Translations under genes and position numbers: made by a program | Notes under the pieces: model-generated | What the model was told of the DNA's origin: nothing | What the model saw: only the letters and a program-made list of their open reading frames with translations | Databases searched by the model: none | In this document: positions 53,503-63,067 of the stretch, one piece after another | Layout of the letters: each line of letters begins with the position of its first letter | Position numbering within the stretch: position 1 is the stretch's first letter | Assembly (NCBI RefSeq): GCF_013520865.1 | Contig: NZ_JACDXJ010000001.1 | Location: forward strand, 3,201,001-3,265,000 | From: Microvirga mediterraneensis | GTDB lineage: Bacteria; Pseudomonadota; Alphaproteobacteria; Rhizobiales; Beijerinckiaceae | Direction: 5' to 3' | DNA: 64,000 nucleotides

Positions 53503-53577
53503 TCCGGCGTGGCGCAGCGGTAGCGCAGCGGACTGTTAATCCGTTGGTCGTAGGTTCGAATCCTACCGCCGGAGCCA
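53503..53577 (+). tRNA. tRNA-Asn (GTT)
   Basis: Acceptor TCCGGCG/CGCCGGA, anticodon loop CTGTTAA (anticodon GTT), T arm GGTTCGAATCC, discriminator G and encoded CCA. 75 nt with CCA. Confidence 0.96.
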
Positions 53578-53668
53578 ACCTTCCCAGTAAACTTCTCCAC
53601 TCTTTGCGAATAGCCGCTTCGACCCGACGCTTTATCGAGGGTTCGAAGCCTGACTATGATCCGGCGCC

Positions 53669-55147
53669 ATGAGCACCGATTCCCACACTCCCGTTCTGGT
53701 CTGGTTCCGCGACGACCATCGCCTCGCCGACAACCCTGCCCTCGCGGCTGCGGCGGCGACGGGATCGCAGGTTCTATGCTTTGTGGTCCTCGACGACTCG
53801 GGCGATGTGCGTCCGCTCGGCGGCGCGGCCCGCTGGTGGCTTCACGGCTCGCTCAAAGCTCTGGGCGAATCCCTGGAACGTGTCGGATCGAGGCTCGCCC
53901 TTTTCCGGGGCCCGGCACTCTCCGTGGTCGAGCGGATCGCAAAGGAGAGCGGCGCATCGGCGATATTCTGGAACCGGCGCTATGGCGCGGCAGAAATCGC
54001 CCTGGACACTGCAATCAAGAAGCGCCTGACAGATGGCGGGCTCAAGGCGCACAGCTTCAACGGCCGCCTCCTGCATGAGCCCTGGGACATCGTCAATCAG
54101 GCTGGTAGGCCGTTCCAGGTATTTACCCCTTATCTTCGGGCCGTGACGGCCCGCCGTCAGACAGCCCCGCTTCCGGCTCCGAAGCGGATCCTCGGCGGAG
54201 CCTGGCCCACCTCCCTCAGCGCGTCCATGGTCCCTCTCGAAGAGCTGGACCTCGAACCCTCATCTCCCGATTGGGCTGGTGGCCTTCGAGAAGCATGGAC
54301 CCCGGGTGAGCAGGCTGCGCGGGCCGGCTTCCGCGACTTCCTGAGCACGGGCCTGGAAGGGTACGCGGAGAATCGGGACCGTCCCTCGATCTCCGGCACG
54401 TCGCGACTGTCGCCGCATCTCCGCTTCGGCGAAATCAGCCCCCGGCAGGTCTGGCATGCGGTGACGACTCGGGTTGCCGAACATCCAGGCTTGGCGCGCG
54501 ATACAGAGAAGTACCTGAGCGAGATCGTATGGCGCGATTTCAGCCATCAGCTTCTGCATTTTCACCCTCATCTTCCGGTCAGGCCGCACAGTAGCAGGTT
54601 CGATGCCTTCCCCTGGATCGAGGCCCCGAGAACCCTCAAGGCTTGGCAGCGAGGCCGCACGGGTTATCCGATCGTCGACGCGGGAATGCGCCAGCTTTGG
54701 CGGACGGGCTGGATGCACAACCGGGTCCGCATGATCACCGCATCCTTCCTGGTCAAGCATCTGCTGACCGACTGGCGAGAAGGCGAGGCTTGGTTCTGGG
54801 ACACCCTGGTGGACGCGGATCCGGCCAACAACGCCTTCAGCTGGCAATGGGTGGCGGGCTCCGGGCCGGATTCGGCGCCGTTTCACCGGATTTTCAACCC
54901 TGTGACTCAGGGCGAGAAGTTCGACCCCGCCGGCGACTATATCCGGGCTTTCGTCCCGGAGCTTGCGAGCCTCCCCTCGGCCTTCATTCATCGACCTTGG
55001 GACGCTCCTCCAGCCGTCCTGCGCGCGGCGGGAATCAGACTTGGCGAGACCTATCCCGATCCCGTCGTTCCACACGGTCCAGCGCGGGAAAGGGCCCTGC
55101 AAGCGTTCCGCAGCCTTCGCGGCTTAGAGACCGAAGAACATTCCTAA
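53669..55147 (+). CDS. phrB: Deoxyribodipyrimidine photolyase
   Basis: Repairs cyclobutane pyrimidine dimers with blue light using reduced FAD and an antenna cofactor. The N-terminal photolyase-related domain (VLVWFRDDHRLADNPAL) and the FAD domain are complete, with TGYPIVDAGMRQLWRTGWMHNRVRMI, the FAD/DNA signature, and WRDF plus ANNAFSWQWVAGSGPD. 492 residues, class I length. Possibly followed in the same direction by alaX (103 bp). Confidence 0.95.
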   Translation: MSTDSHTPVLVWFRDDHRLADNPALAAAAATGSQVLCFVVLDDSGDVRPLGGAARWWLHGSLKALGESLERVGSRLALFRGPALSVVERIAKESGASAIFWNRRYGAAEIALDTAIKKRLTDGGLKAHSFNGRLLHEPWDIVNQAGRPFQVFTPYLRAVTARRQTAPLPAPKRILGGAWPTSLSASMVPLEELDLEPSSPDWAGGLREAWTPGEQAARAGFRDFLSTGLEGYAENRDRPSISGTSRLSPHLRFGEISPRQVWHAVTTRVAEHPGLARDTEKYLSEIVWRDFSHQLLHFHPHLPVRPHSSRFDAFPWIEAPRTLKAWQRGRTGYPIVDAGMRQLWRTGWMHNRVRMITASFLVKHLLTDWREGEAWFWDTLVDADPANNAFSWQWVAGSGPDSAPFHRIFNPVTQGEKFDPAGDYIRAFVPELASLPSAFIHRPWDAPPAVLRAAGIRLGETYPDPVVPHGPARERALQAFRSLRGLETEEHS

Positions 55148-55250
55148 CGCTTCGGCACGGAGCGGCTTGACCCGTCGCCCCCCTTGCCGTCAGCATCGTC
55201 CCTCACCTTTCGAACGAGGCAGAGCCGCCTCGTCACAGCCCGGGACGATC

Positions 55251-55973
55251 ATGACCGCCACCACCCTTCTCTTCCGCGACGATGCCTATGCCACCTCCTG
55301 CGAAGCGCGTGTTCTCGCCACGACTCCAGAGGGCGGGGTCATCCTGGATCGGACGGTCTTCTACGCTCAAGGGGGTGGGCAGCCGGGAGATGTGGGCGCC
55401 CTCGTGCGGGCAAATGGCGATAGGCTCGCCATCACGAACACAGTCTACGGAGCGGACCGCTCCCAGGTCGTCCATCTCGTCGGGATGGAGGCAGCATCGC
55501 TGTTCGAGGAAGGCGAGACGGTCGAAGTGCAGCTCGACTGGCCCCGCCGCCTGAAGCGCATGCGCGTCCACACGGCGCTTCACCTTCTCAGCGTCGTCCT
55601 GCCCTACCCGGTCACCGGCGGGTCCATCGGCGAGGGCGACGGACGGCTCGACTTCGACATTCCCGATGCCGGCCTCGACAAGGCGGAGATCACGGACAGG
55701 CTCAACGCCCTGATCCAGCGCGATGCTCCGGTCACCGACCGCTGGATCACCGACGAGGAGCTCGACGCCAATCCTGGTCTCGTGAAAACCATGTCGGTCA
55801 AGCCGCCGCGCGGATCGGGTCGCGTCCGCCTCGTCGAAATCGAGGGGATCGATCTTCAGCCCTGCGGCGGCACCCACGTGCGGCGGACCGGCGAGATCGG
55901 CACCGTCGCCGTCACCGATATCGAGAAGAAGGGCAAGCAGAACCGCCGCGTTCGCATGTCGCTGGTCGATTGA
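55251..55973 (+). CDS. alaX: Alanyl-tRNA editing protein AlaX
   Basis: A stand-alone editing domain that hydrolyses mischarged Ser-tRNA-Ala (or Gly). The zinc-binding HxxxH is HTALH and the CxxxH is CGGTH, both intact; FYAQGGGQPGD and the GGSIGEG loop fit AlaX. 240 residues, medium-length type (AlaX-M). The start ATG at 55251 (MTATTLLFRDDAY) has only a weak GGGA site. sseA follows 17 bp downstream. Confidence 0.92.
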   Translation: MTATTLLFRDDAYATSCEARVLATTPEGGVILDRTVFYAQGGGQPGDVGALVRANGDRLAITNTVYGADRSQVVHLVGMEAASLFEEGETVEVQLDWPRRLKRMRVHTALHLLSVVLPYPVTGGSIGEGDGRLDFDIPDAGLDKAEITDRLNALIQRDAPVTDRWITDEELDANPGLVKTMSVKPPRGSGRVRLVEIEGIDLQPCGGTHVRRTGEIGTVAVTDIEKKGKQNRRVRMSLVD

Positions 55974-55990
55974 TCCAAAGGAGCTGCCCC

Positions 55991-56845
55991 ATGTCCCCGA
56001 CTTTCGTTTCGACCGCCTGGCTGCAGGAGCACCTCAACGATCCCAACCTCGTTATCATAGACGGCTCCTGGTATCTCCCCACTCAGAACCGCGATCCGCA
56101 AGCGGAGTATCTTGCAGGCCACGTTCCCGGCGCAGTGCGCTTCGACATCGATACCGTGAAGGATACGTCGTCCCCCCTGCCGCACATGCTTCCATCGCCG
56201 GAGGATTTCGCGAAAGCCGTCGGTGCCATGGGGATCAGCGAGGACATGACAATCGTCGTCTATGACGGGGCGGGGCTTTTCTCGGCCCCGCGAGTCCGCT
56301 GGACATTTCAGGTCTTCGGAGCGCGTGACGTCTCGATCCTCGAAGGCGGCTTTCCTGCCTGGAAGGCCGAAGGACGCCCGGTCGAAACGGGTCCGGAAAA
56401 GCCTCGCGCCCCTCGAACCTTTATCCCGTCCTTCGACGCCACCGCCGTCGCGAACGCATCTGCCGTGCAGGAAGCGCTCCGCTCCGGCGCCTTGCAGGTG
56501 GTCGATGCCCGCCCGGCGGCGCGCTTCCGGGGAGAAGCCCCCGAGCCCCGACCGGGTCTGCGGGCCGGACACATGCCCGGCAGCCTCAATCTGCCCTTCG
56601 ATCAAATCATCGAGAACGGCCGCTTGAAGAACGAGGCGGCGTTGAAGGAAGCCATCGCTGCAGCCGGTGTCGATCCCGCCCGGCCGGTGATCACAAGCTG
56701 CGGCTCCGGCGTCTCCGCAGCTATCCTCGGCGTCGCCTTCGAGGTGGCGGGACGACCAATCACGGCGATCTACGACGGGTCCTGGTCGGAATGGGGGGCA
56801 CGGGAGGAACTGCCCGTGGAGACGGGAGAGGCTAGGAAGGGCTGA
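55991..56845 (+). CDS. sseA: 3-mercaptopyruvate sulfurtransferase
   Basis: A two-rhodanese-domain protein of 284 residues. The inactive N-terminal domain ends at ILEGGFPAWKAEG; the C-terminal domain holds the active-site loop CGSGVSA, the CGSG(V/T)(T/S)A form of 3-mercaptopyruvate sulfurtransferases rather than the CRxGxR of thiosulfate enzymes. The chosen start MSPTFVSTAW at 55991 has AGGAG before it. Likely co-transcribed with alaX. Confidence 0.93.
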   Translation: MSPTFVSTAWLQEHLNDPNLVIIDGSWYLPTQNRDPQAEYLAGHVPGAVRFDIDTVKDTSSPLPHMLPSPEDFAKAVGAMGISEDMTIVVYDGAGLFSAPRVRWTFQVFGARDVSILEGGFPAWKAEGRPVETGPEKPRAPRTFIPSFDATAVANASAVQEALRSGALQVVDARPAARFRGEAPEPRPGLRAGHMPGSLNLPFDQIIENGRLKNEAALKEAIAAAGVDPARPVITSCGSGVSAAILGVAFEVAGRPITAIYDGSWSEWGAREELPVETGEARKG

Positions 56846-57124
56846 TCGCAGTCGCCTTTCCCTGCCACCTGCCGGCAAGGCTTACGATGCTCCGGTGGGA
56901 CCGGTGTCTCTCGACACCTCTTCCTTACCATGTGTCAGAGCTTCAACAGCCAAGGAATGGGCGCCCAGGCTCCTGGGGCGCCCTGCCCTCACATTGCCGG
57001 ATTGAGCGGCTATCCCTTTGCACGATAAGGATTTGTAGGCAAAGCTTGTCATCATGATCCGTGCGGCCCCGCAGCGTTGACGCCCCTTCAACGGTCCAGT
57101 CCGCACCTCAAAAAAGGTCGCCCC

Positions 57125-58531
57125 ATGACCGAAGATCAGAAATTCCTCGCAGTCCTGCGTCAATCTGCCGAACCCGACACCGTCGACGCCATCGAAACCC
57201 TGATCCGGGATGCTCCGGATCATGAACTGAACCGCATCAACGCTTTCGTATTTGCGGCCCGGAACGGGCTCGATGAGGACCAGGTCATCGGCGCCTTCCT
57301 TCATGCCGCCCGCCTCGGGATTTTCGAGATGTCCTGGAACGTGCTCTGCCCCGGATGCGGCGGAGTTCTCGAATCCGGCATGAGCCTGAAATCCGTGAAT
57401 CAGAGTGAATACAGCTGCGCTCTTTGCGCCGCCGGATACGAGCCGACCCTCGACGAGATGGTGGAGGTCACTTTCACGGTGAGCCCGCGGGTCCGCAAGA
57501 TCGCGGCCCATGAACCCGACACCCTGCCGATGCATGAATATGTTCGCCAAGTCTTCTGGAGTTCGGGCATCGACCTTCCGGACGACTACGAACGCAGGCT
57601 CGACGAGATCGTGCTCGACGCAGTCGAACTTCCGCCGGGAGAGCGGGCGATCCTCTCCCTGCAGCTTCCGGCCGAGTTCGTGATCGTTTTCGATCCGGTC
57701 ACGCACGCGGCCCAGTTCATCGACGTAAAAGGCGAGCCCACGCGGGAGCGGCAGAACCTCACCCTCGTCCTCAATGAAAGCCACCCGCAGAACGATACCC
57801 TGGTCATGCAGCCCGGTCCGTTGCGGATCACTCTCGAGAACCGCACCAACCGCCGCGTCCTGCCCGCCGTGTGGGTGGCAGGCGACGTCCTGCACCACAT
57901 GCTGGAACGGCGGCGGCCCTTCCTGACGGCGAAACGCCTGCTTACCAACCAGACCTTCCGTGACCTCTATCGAACCGACACGCTCGACATCGACCAGCGA
58001 TTGAAGATCACCAGCCTGACCTTCCTGTTCACCGACTTGAAAGGCTCGACGGAACTCTACGAGCGCGTCGGCGATCTCGTGGCTTATGATCTCGTGCGTG
58101 AGCATTTCCGTGTCCTCCACGAGATCATCGCGGCCGAAGCCGGAGCGGTGGTCAAGACCATAGGCGATGCGGTGATGGCGACATTCTCCACGCCGGATCA
58201 TGCGATCGCGGCGGCCTTGCGGATGCGCGAGGCCATGCGCAGCCTCAACGAGGAACGCGGAAGCGAAGACCTGTTGCTCAAGATCGGCATTCACGAAGGG
58301 CCATGCCTCGCCGTCACGCTGAACGACCGTCAGGATTATTTCGGCCAGACCGTGAATATCGCCTCTCGCGTCCAGGGACTCGCGGTTTCGCGCGCGATCT
58401 TCGCGACGGATGCCGTCGTGGAGAATCCCGAAGCCTCGCAGATCATCCGGTTGCAGGGCCTGCAGCCCAACCTCCAGAAGACCGCACTTCGCGGGATCAA
58501 CGACGAATTTCTGGTCTACGAGATTCCATGA
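57125..58531 (+). CDS. DUF5939 class III adenylate/guanylate cyclase
   Basis: A 468-residue cytosolic protein. The N-terminal ~290 residues match the DUF5939 region, with a zinc-ribbon-like LCPGCGG ... YSCALCAAGYEP. The C-terminal class III cyclase domain shows the metal-binding Asp in FLFTDLKGSTELYE and the second in TIGDAVMATF; GQTVNIASRVQGLA is the transition-state segment with Asn and Arg. The substrate lysine/aspartate pair cannot be fixed by eye, so cAMP or cGMP is open. AAGGT precedes the ATG. Confidence 0.88.
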   Translation: MTEDQKFLAVLRQSAEPDTVDAIETLIRDAPDHELNRINAFVFAARNGLDEDQVIGAFLHAARLGIFEMSWNVLCPGCGGVLESGMSLKSVNQSEYSCALCAAGYEPTLDEMVEVTFTVSPRVRKIAAHEPDTLPMHEYVRQVFWSSGIDLPDDYERRLDEIVLDAVELPPGERAILSLQLPAEFVIVFDPVTHAAQFIDVKGEPTRERQNLTLVLNESHPQNDTLVMQPGPLRITLENRTNRRVLPAVWVAGDVLHHMLERRRPFLTAKRLLTNQTFRDLYRTDTLDIDQRLKITSLTFLFTDLKGSTELYERVGDLVAYDLVREHFRVLHEIIAAEAGAVVKTIGDAVMATFSTPDHAIAAALRMREAMRSLNEERGSEDLLLKIGIHEGPCLAVTLNDRQDYFGQTVNIASRVQGLAVSRAIFATDAVVENPEASQIIRLQGLQPNLQKTALRGINDEFLVYEIP

Positions 58532-58564
58532 TCGACCGCGTGGTCGGCTCGCAGGGCCGGCAAA

Positions 58565-58593
58565 GGAAGGATACGGGTGTTCCGTATCCTTCC
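58565..58593. terminator. Hairpin after the cyclase gene
   Basis: A 12-bp perfect stem, GGAAGGATACGG / CCGTATCCTTCC, 5-nt loop, without a strong T run. Probable terminator. Confidence 0.6.
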
Positions 58594-58612
58594 GAAGTTT
58601 CCTCGATCATCA

Positions 58613-58798
58613 TCAGTCCCGGCCGCTTGCGTCCTCACCAATGTCCTTGAGCAAATGGGGACTGAGCCTTGCCCTCAAGGAGGACTGCAACTCGGAACGG
58701 ACGGGGTTTTTTGTGGATCTCTGGCCGCGCGCGCGGTCGGTCGGAATCAAGTCAATGCGAACTGTCAGCCAGACGAGGGAAAGAGTGATCTGCTTCAT
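58613..58798 (-). CDS. Small DUF1127-like protein
   Basis: A 61-residue protein, MKQITLSLVWLTVRI at the start. Its C-terminus ARLSPHLLKDIGED resembles the L..hLLkDIG ending of DUF1127 proteins. AGG stands five bases before the ATG at 58798. In Rhizobiales small DUF1127 proteins bind RNA and affect growth and phosphate metabolism; here that is only suggested by similarity. Confidence 0.5.
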   Translation of the reverse strand: MKQITLSLVWLTVRIDLIPTDRARGQRSTKNPVRSELQSSLRARLSPHLLKDIGEDASGRD

Positions 58799-58926
58799 CG
58801 AAACCTGCAGCGTTGCTGAATGGAAGGATTGCGGCGTGGGTGCATGGGGCAAAGTGAAAAGCCATGTGACGCCTCCTTCGGCTGCGGTTGATGAGAAGCG
58901 GCTGATGGATCAGCCGCCCGGACAGA

Positions 58927-59478
58927 TTAAGCGATCCTCAGTGAATTGGCCAGAGACGCATCCTGAAGTTCTTTCTCGAACCGGTATTCCACGGTCTTCG
59001 AGATATCCATGAGCTGGCGCTGCCCATCGATTTGCGCGTAGCCCCATCGCCTGTAGAGTCTGTGCGACGTCGTGAACCGCGTATCCGACCAGAGAACGAT
59101 GCGCCCGGCGCCTTTCGCACGAGCATGGCTCTCGGCCCGCCGCACGAGCGCCGCGCCCAATCCCCGCCCGCGCTGGTCCGGCCGCACATAGAGCCGATGC
59201 AGTTCGGCGGTTCCGGATTCCGGAAAATCGACCGCGACGCAGGCGCAGACGCGTCCGCGCTCGTCGTCGACAACCCAGAATGCTCCGCCGGTCCCAGCAT
59301 AGGATGCGCTCGGCGAAAGCAGGTCCGGCAGGTCGTCATGCGGATCGACGAAGCAACCCGGATATTCCGCGTAGCAGAGCGACAGTAGCCCGAAGAGATC
59401 CTGTGCGTCGTCTTCGACGACAGGGCGCAGGTGCAATGTGGATGAATTCATGTCGGAGGTCGACGAAGCATAGGCCAT
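58927..59478 (-). CDS. GNAT-family N-acetyltransferase
   Basis: A 183-residue GNAT enzyme: acetyl-CoA motif DQRGRGLGAALVRRAESHA, preceded by ELHRLYVRP and followed by VLWSDTRFTTSHRLYRRWGY. Substrate unknown. Start ATG at 59478 or 59451 (MNSSTLHLRP, which begins at the domain). Confidence 0.88.
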   Translation of the reverse strand: MAYASSTSDMNSSTLHLRPVVEDDAQDLFGLLSLCYAEYPGCFVDPHDDLPDLLSPSASYAGTGGAFWVVDDERGRVCACVAVDFPESGTAELHRLYVRPDQRGRGLGAALVRRAESHARAKGAGRIVLWSDTRFTTSHRLYRRWGYAQIDGQRQLMDISKTVEYRFEKELQDASLANSLRIA

Positions 59479-59494
59479 GAATGTTTCAACGGAA

Positions 59495-60673
59495 TCAGAT
59501 CGGCGTCGGTGGTGCGGAGGCTTTAAACGAGGACGGATTGAAGAGAAACCGGCGGACCCGATCCGTATGACGCTCGGTAAGTTGCGCGAAGAGGAATGAC
59601 GCCATAAGCGCCGAAATCACGAGGCCAGCGAAGGCTGCATAAACGGGGATGCCAGGGACGACCAGAGTCGAGGGCCAACCGAAATGCTCGATGACACCTC
59701 CCAACAAAACCGTGACCGGCACGTGGATGAGGTAAAGCGAATAGGAGAAATCGGCCCCGATCCCAACCGGTTTCCTCAACGGGCACCAGCCGAGGAGCCG
59801 CCCGTTCGCAATGGCGAGTGCCGTGCCGAGACCGACCATGAGATCGGTCGTATAGACCGGAGCGATCTGCATGCGGGACAGGACGAATCCGGCCGCGACG
59901 GCGGCAAGGCCCAGCAACCCCGACATCAACGGCAGATCCCGTGCGCGGACGATCTGGGCCGCCAACGCGCCTGCAAGCCAGATCGTGAGCCATGGCAGCC
60001 AATGGGACAAGGAACCGGCGAGAGTGCCGAGCCCCACAAGCACCAGGGCCACGCCCCCCACTCTCACCGGGCGCGGGAAGCGAGCGAGTGCGAGGCCGAA
60101 CAGGACGGGAGCGATGAGGTAGAACACCCATTCATAGCCCAGCGACCAGAGGGGCGGATTCACCCCGAGCGGCTTACAGAAAATCCCCTGCACGGCAGCG
60201 AGGTTGCAGGCCATCTGCGGCCAGGTCCAGTCGGAGGTGAAGCCCATGGGCATCAGCGGCCGCTCGGCGAAAAAGCGGGTATCACCGAGAAAGGACCGCC
60301 CGACCCAATCGAGAAGCAGCGCCAGGGCGAGCGCCGGAAGGAGCACCAGGTAGATGCGGGAGAAGCGGCTGGCAAGATAAGCCATCGCATCGAACCTCCG
60401 CTCGCGGATCAGGCGCCAGACCGCCCCGCCGACCAGGAAGCCGCTCACGGCGAAGAAGATCGCCACGCCTTCCCGATGAATACCCGTGAGAAAGTAGAAG
60501 ATCTTTGTTCCAAGGCCCGGATGGGGAATGTCCTGGAAACTCGTGAAGAGCAACCCACGGGTATGGCCGAACAGCACCAGGAGCGCCGCCCCGAAGCGCA
60601 GCAGATCCAGGAATGGCCAATGCCCTCCCCGCGGCGGCGCGGCGCGATCGGTTAGCGGATGCGGCTCGGTCAT
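59495..60673 (-). CDS. Acyltransferase 3 family membrane protein
   Basis: A 392-residue integral membrane O-acyltransferase (OafA/NodX family) with about ten membrane helices. The N-terminal LDLLRFGAALLVLFGHTRG contains the conserved His and R/F pattern; later SGFLVGGAVWRLI and YSLYLIHVPVTVLLG are family marks. These enzymes acetylate surface polysaccharides or peptidoglycan. Its start overlaps the SGNH hydrolase stop by 4 bp, so the pair is translationally coupled; in many bacteria the two are fused. Confidence 0.9.
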   Translation of the reverse strand: MTEPHPLTDRAAPPRGGHWPFLDLLRFGAALLVLFGHTRGLLFTSFQDIPHPGLGTKIFYFLTGIHREGVAIFFAVSGFLVGGAVWRLIRERRFDAMAYLASRFSRIYLVLLPALALALLLDWVGRSFLGDTRFFAERPLMPMGFTSDWTWPQMACNLAAVQGIFCKPLGVNPPLWSLGYEWVFYLIAPVLFGLALARFPRPVRVGGVALVLVGLGTLAGSLSHWLPWLTIWLAGALAAQIVRARDLPLMSGLLGLAAVAAGFVLSRMQIAPVYTTDLMVGLGTALAIANGRLLGWCPLRKPVGIGADFSYSLYLIHVPVTVLLGGVIEHFGWPSTLVVPGIPVYAAFAGLVISALMASFLFAQLTERHTDRVRRFLFNPSSFKASAPPTPI

Positions 60674-61308
60674 CGATCTTCCCTTTCAGGTGCCAACAAA
60701 GCCGCCTCTTGATCAAGCATGCCGCGCAGCAGACGATAGGCCTGAGCAGACAGGTGAATACCGTCGGTGGTCATTCCTTCCCTTGCCGCGCCGTTGCCGT
60801 CGGCGAAGGCGCTCTGGAGATCAAGGATGCCGGCCGCGCGACCGTCCCCGATCTGGAGGATGCGTCGGCTCAGGGAGGTCATGGCCTCGGGTGAATAGAA
60901 GCCGGTCAGCCGCTTCGCCTGTTCGATCGGCGGCGGCGTCAGCACGACGACGGGGACCCCCGCGTCACCGAAATGACCGACGATACGCTCGAAATGAGCC
61001 GCGACACCGTCGAGAGCGCTCTCCGTGCAATCTTTCTTGGCGTCGTTGGTGCCGACGAGGAGCGCGGCGATGCGGGGCTGCGCGGATTCCAGGAGGAGCG
61101 GCACCCGCGGCTCCAAGGCCTCGGTCCAGATGCCGGAATAGCCGGCATTGATCACCGGAAGGCTGCCGATCCGGTTCCAATAGAACCCTTCGACGATGGA
61201 ATCCCCAATGAAGAGAAGCCCGCCCGGCCCGACCGCAGCCTTGTGCGACCCGATCACGATGTCGCGGATCAGCCAGTGCGGGGCGAAGGGATTGGGCTGC
61301 GAGGTCAC
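60670..61308 (-). CDS. SGNH/GDSL hydrolase
   Basis: A 212-residue SGNH hydrolase. Block I is LLFIGDSIVEGFYW (Ser nucleophile in GDS), the Gly block NAGYSG, block III GTNDAKKDC and block V DGIHLSAQAYRLL with the catalytic Asp-His. No signal peptide, so cytosolic or leaderless. Coupled with the acyltransferase gene, it probably handles acyl groups on the same glycan. Confidence 0.88.
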   Translation of the reverse strand: MTSQPNPFAPHWLIRDIVIGSHKAAVGPGGLLFIGDSIVEGFYWNRIGSLPVINAGYSGIWTEALEPRVPLLLESAQPRIAALLVGTNDAKKDCTESALDGVAAHFERIVGHFGDAGVPVVVLTPPPIEQAKRLTGFYSPEAMTSLSRRILQIGDGRAAGILDLQSAFADGNGAAREGMTTDGIHLSAQAYRLLRGMLDQEAALLAPEREDR

Positions 61309-61369
61309 GGAATATGGCGCCTTGCAAGAGCCCCGGCGGAGAGAATCCGCCGGGAATGGCCTGAAAGCC

Positions 61370-62845
61370 CTACTCGATCCCGAGCTTGGCCTTGAGGATC
61401 TCGTTGAGGGCCTGCGGGTTGGCCTTGCCGCCCGTGGCCTTCATGGTCTGACCGACGAACCAGCCGAGCAGCGTGGGCTTCGCCTTGGCCTGCTCCACCT
61501 TGTCCGGATTGGCCGCGATGATCTCGTCGACGGCCTTTTCGATAGCCCCCATGTCGGTCACCTGCTTCATGCCGCGCTTTTCCACGATCTCGCGCGGGTC
61601 TCCACCCTCTGTGAAGACGATCTCGAACAGATCCTTGGCGATCTTGCCGGAAATGACGTTCTCGCCGATCAGCTCGATGATGGCGCCGAGCTGCGCGGCC
61701 GAGACCGGGGATCCCGTGATATCCTTGCCTTCTTTGTTGAGGCGGCCGAACAGCTCATTGATCACCCAATTCGCGGCGGCCTTGCCGTCGCGGCCCTTGG
61801 CGACCTCCTCGTAGAAGTCGGCGGAAGCGCGCTCGGCCACGAGAACGCCGGCATCGTAGGACGGCAGGCCGTATTCAGCCATGAATCGCGCTTTCTTCTC
61901 ATCCGGCAGCTCAGGCAGATGCTGGGCGAGATCGTCCACATAGGCTTGGTCGAACTCGAGCGGCAGCAGGTCCGGATCGGGGAAGTAGCGGTAATCATGC
62001 GCCTCTTCCTTGGAGCGCATGGAGCGCGTCTCGCCCTTGCCCGGATCGTACAGGCGCGTCTCCTGGTCGATCTTGCCGCCGTCTTCCAGGATGGCGATCT
62101 GACGGCGCGCCTCGACCTCGATGGCCTGTCCGATGAAGCGGATGGAATTGACGTTCTTGATCTCGCAGCGGGTGCCGAGTTCCTCGCCCGGACGGCGCAC
62201 GGACACGTTCACGTCGGCGCGCAGGTTTCCCTTGTCCATGTCGCCGTCACAGGTGCCGAGATAGCGCAGGATCGTCCGCAGTTTGGTGACGTAGGCGCGG
62301 GCCTCGTCCGCCGAGCGCAGATCCGGCTTCGACACGATCTCCATCAGGGCCACGCCCGAACGGTTGAGGTCCACGAAGCTCATGGTGGGGTGCAGGTCGT
62401 GGATCGACTTGCCGGCATCCTGCTCCAGGTGCAGGCGCTCGATGCGCACGGTGATGGTCTCGCCGGTTTCCGGCACGTCCACGATCACCTCGCCCTCCCC
62501 CACGATGGGGCTCTTGTACTGGCTGATCTGGTAGCCCTGCGGCAGATCCGGGTAGAAGTAATTCTTGCGGTCGAAGGTGCTGCGCAGGTTGATCTCGGCC
62601 TTGAGCCCGAGGCCCGTGCGGATGGCTTGGCGCACGCACTCCTCGTTGATGACGGGCAGCATGCCGGGCATAGCTGCGTCCACCAGGGAAACGTGGCTGT
62701 TAGGATCCCCTCCGAAGGCCGTCGAGGCGCCTGAGAACAGCTTGGCCTGGCTCGTCACCTGGGCATGGATCTCCATGCCGACGACGATCTCCCAATCGCC
62801 TGTCGCACCTTTGATGAGCTTCTTAGGGTTGACCGGAGCGTTCAT
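61370..62845 (-). CDS. gatB: Aspartyl/glutamyl-tRNA amidotransferase subunit B
   Basis: GatB is the kinase and tRNA-binding subunit of GatCAB, which amidates Glu-tRNA-Gln and Asp-tRNA-Asn. Signatures: [53 protein letters not shown] and the C-terminal YqeY-like tail [16 protein letters not shown]. 491 residues, complete. Start [13 protein letters not shown] at 62845 preceded by AAGG. gatA and gatC are not in the window. A hairpin at 61332-61354 lies behind it. Confidence 0.96.
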   Translation of the reverse strand: MNAPVNPKKLIKGATGDWEIVVGMEIHAQVTSQAKLFSGASTAFGGDPNSHVSLVDAAMPGMLPVINEECVRQAIRTGLGLKAEINLRSTFDRKNYFYPDLPQGYQISQYKSPIVGEGEVIVDVPETGETITVRIERLHLEQDAGKSIHDLHPTMSFVDLNRSGVALMEIVSKPDLRSADEARAYVTKLRTILRYLGTCDGDMDKGNLRADVNVSVRRPGEELGTRCEIKNVNSIRFIGQAIEVEARRQIAILEDGGKIDQETRLYDPGKGETRSMRSKEEAHDYRYFPDPDLLPLEFDQAYVDDLAQHLPELPDEKKARFMAEYGLPSYDAGVLVAERASADFYEEVAKGRDGKAAANWVINELFGRLNKEGKDITGSPVSAAQLGAIIELIGENVISGKIAKDLFEIVFTEGGDPREIVEKRGMKQVTDMGAIEKAVDEIIAANPDKVEQAKAKPTLLGWFVGQTMKATGGKANPQALNEILKAKLGIE

Positions 62846-63007
62846 GAACCTTGCGCCTTTGATCTCTTGTCTTTCCTGCCCGGAGTAAGAGCGCCCCGTA
62901 AACGGGTCAACCCCTTTCAAGATGAACGGTTGTTCAGGATGTTAAATCAGCCGTTAAGATCAGAAACAATTTATGCACAGAATTCGAAAATAATTGCCAC
63001 GCTGGGC

Positions 63008-63033
63008 GGAACCCCTACCCGCCATTCGGCGTT
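63008..63033 (+). promoter_or_regulatory. EcfG-type promoter of the small membrane protein gene
   Basis: GGAAC and CGTT with a 17-bp spacer, ending 34 bp before the start at 63068. Same distance to the gene as at the DUF1236 promoter. Confidence 0.7.
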
Positions 63034-63067
63034 GTTCGGGAGGTAAAACGGTCAAGGAGTTTCAAAG

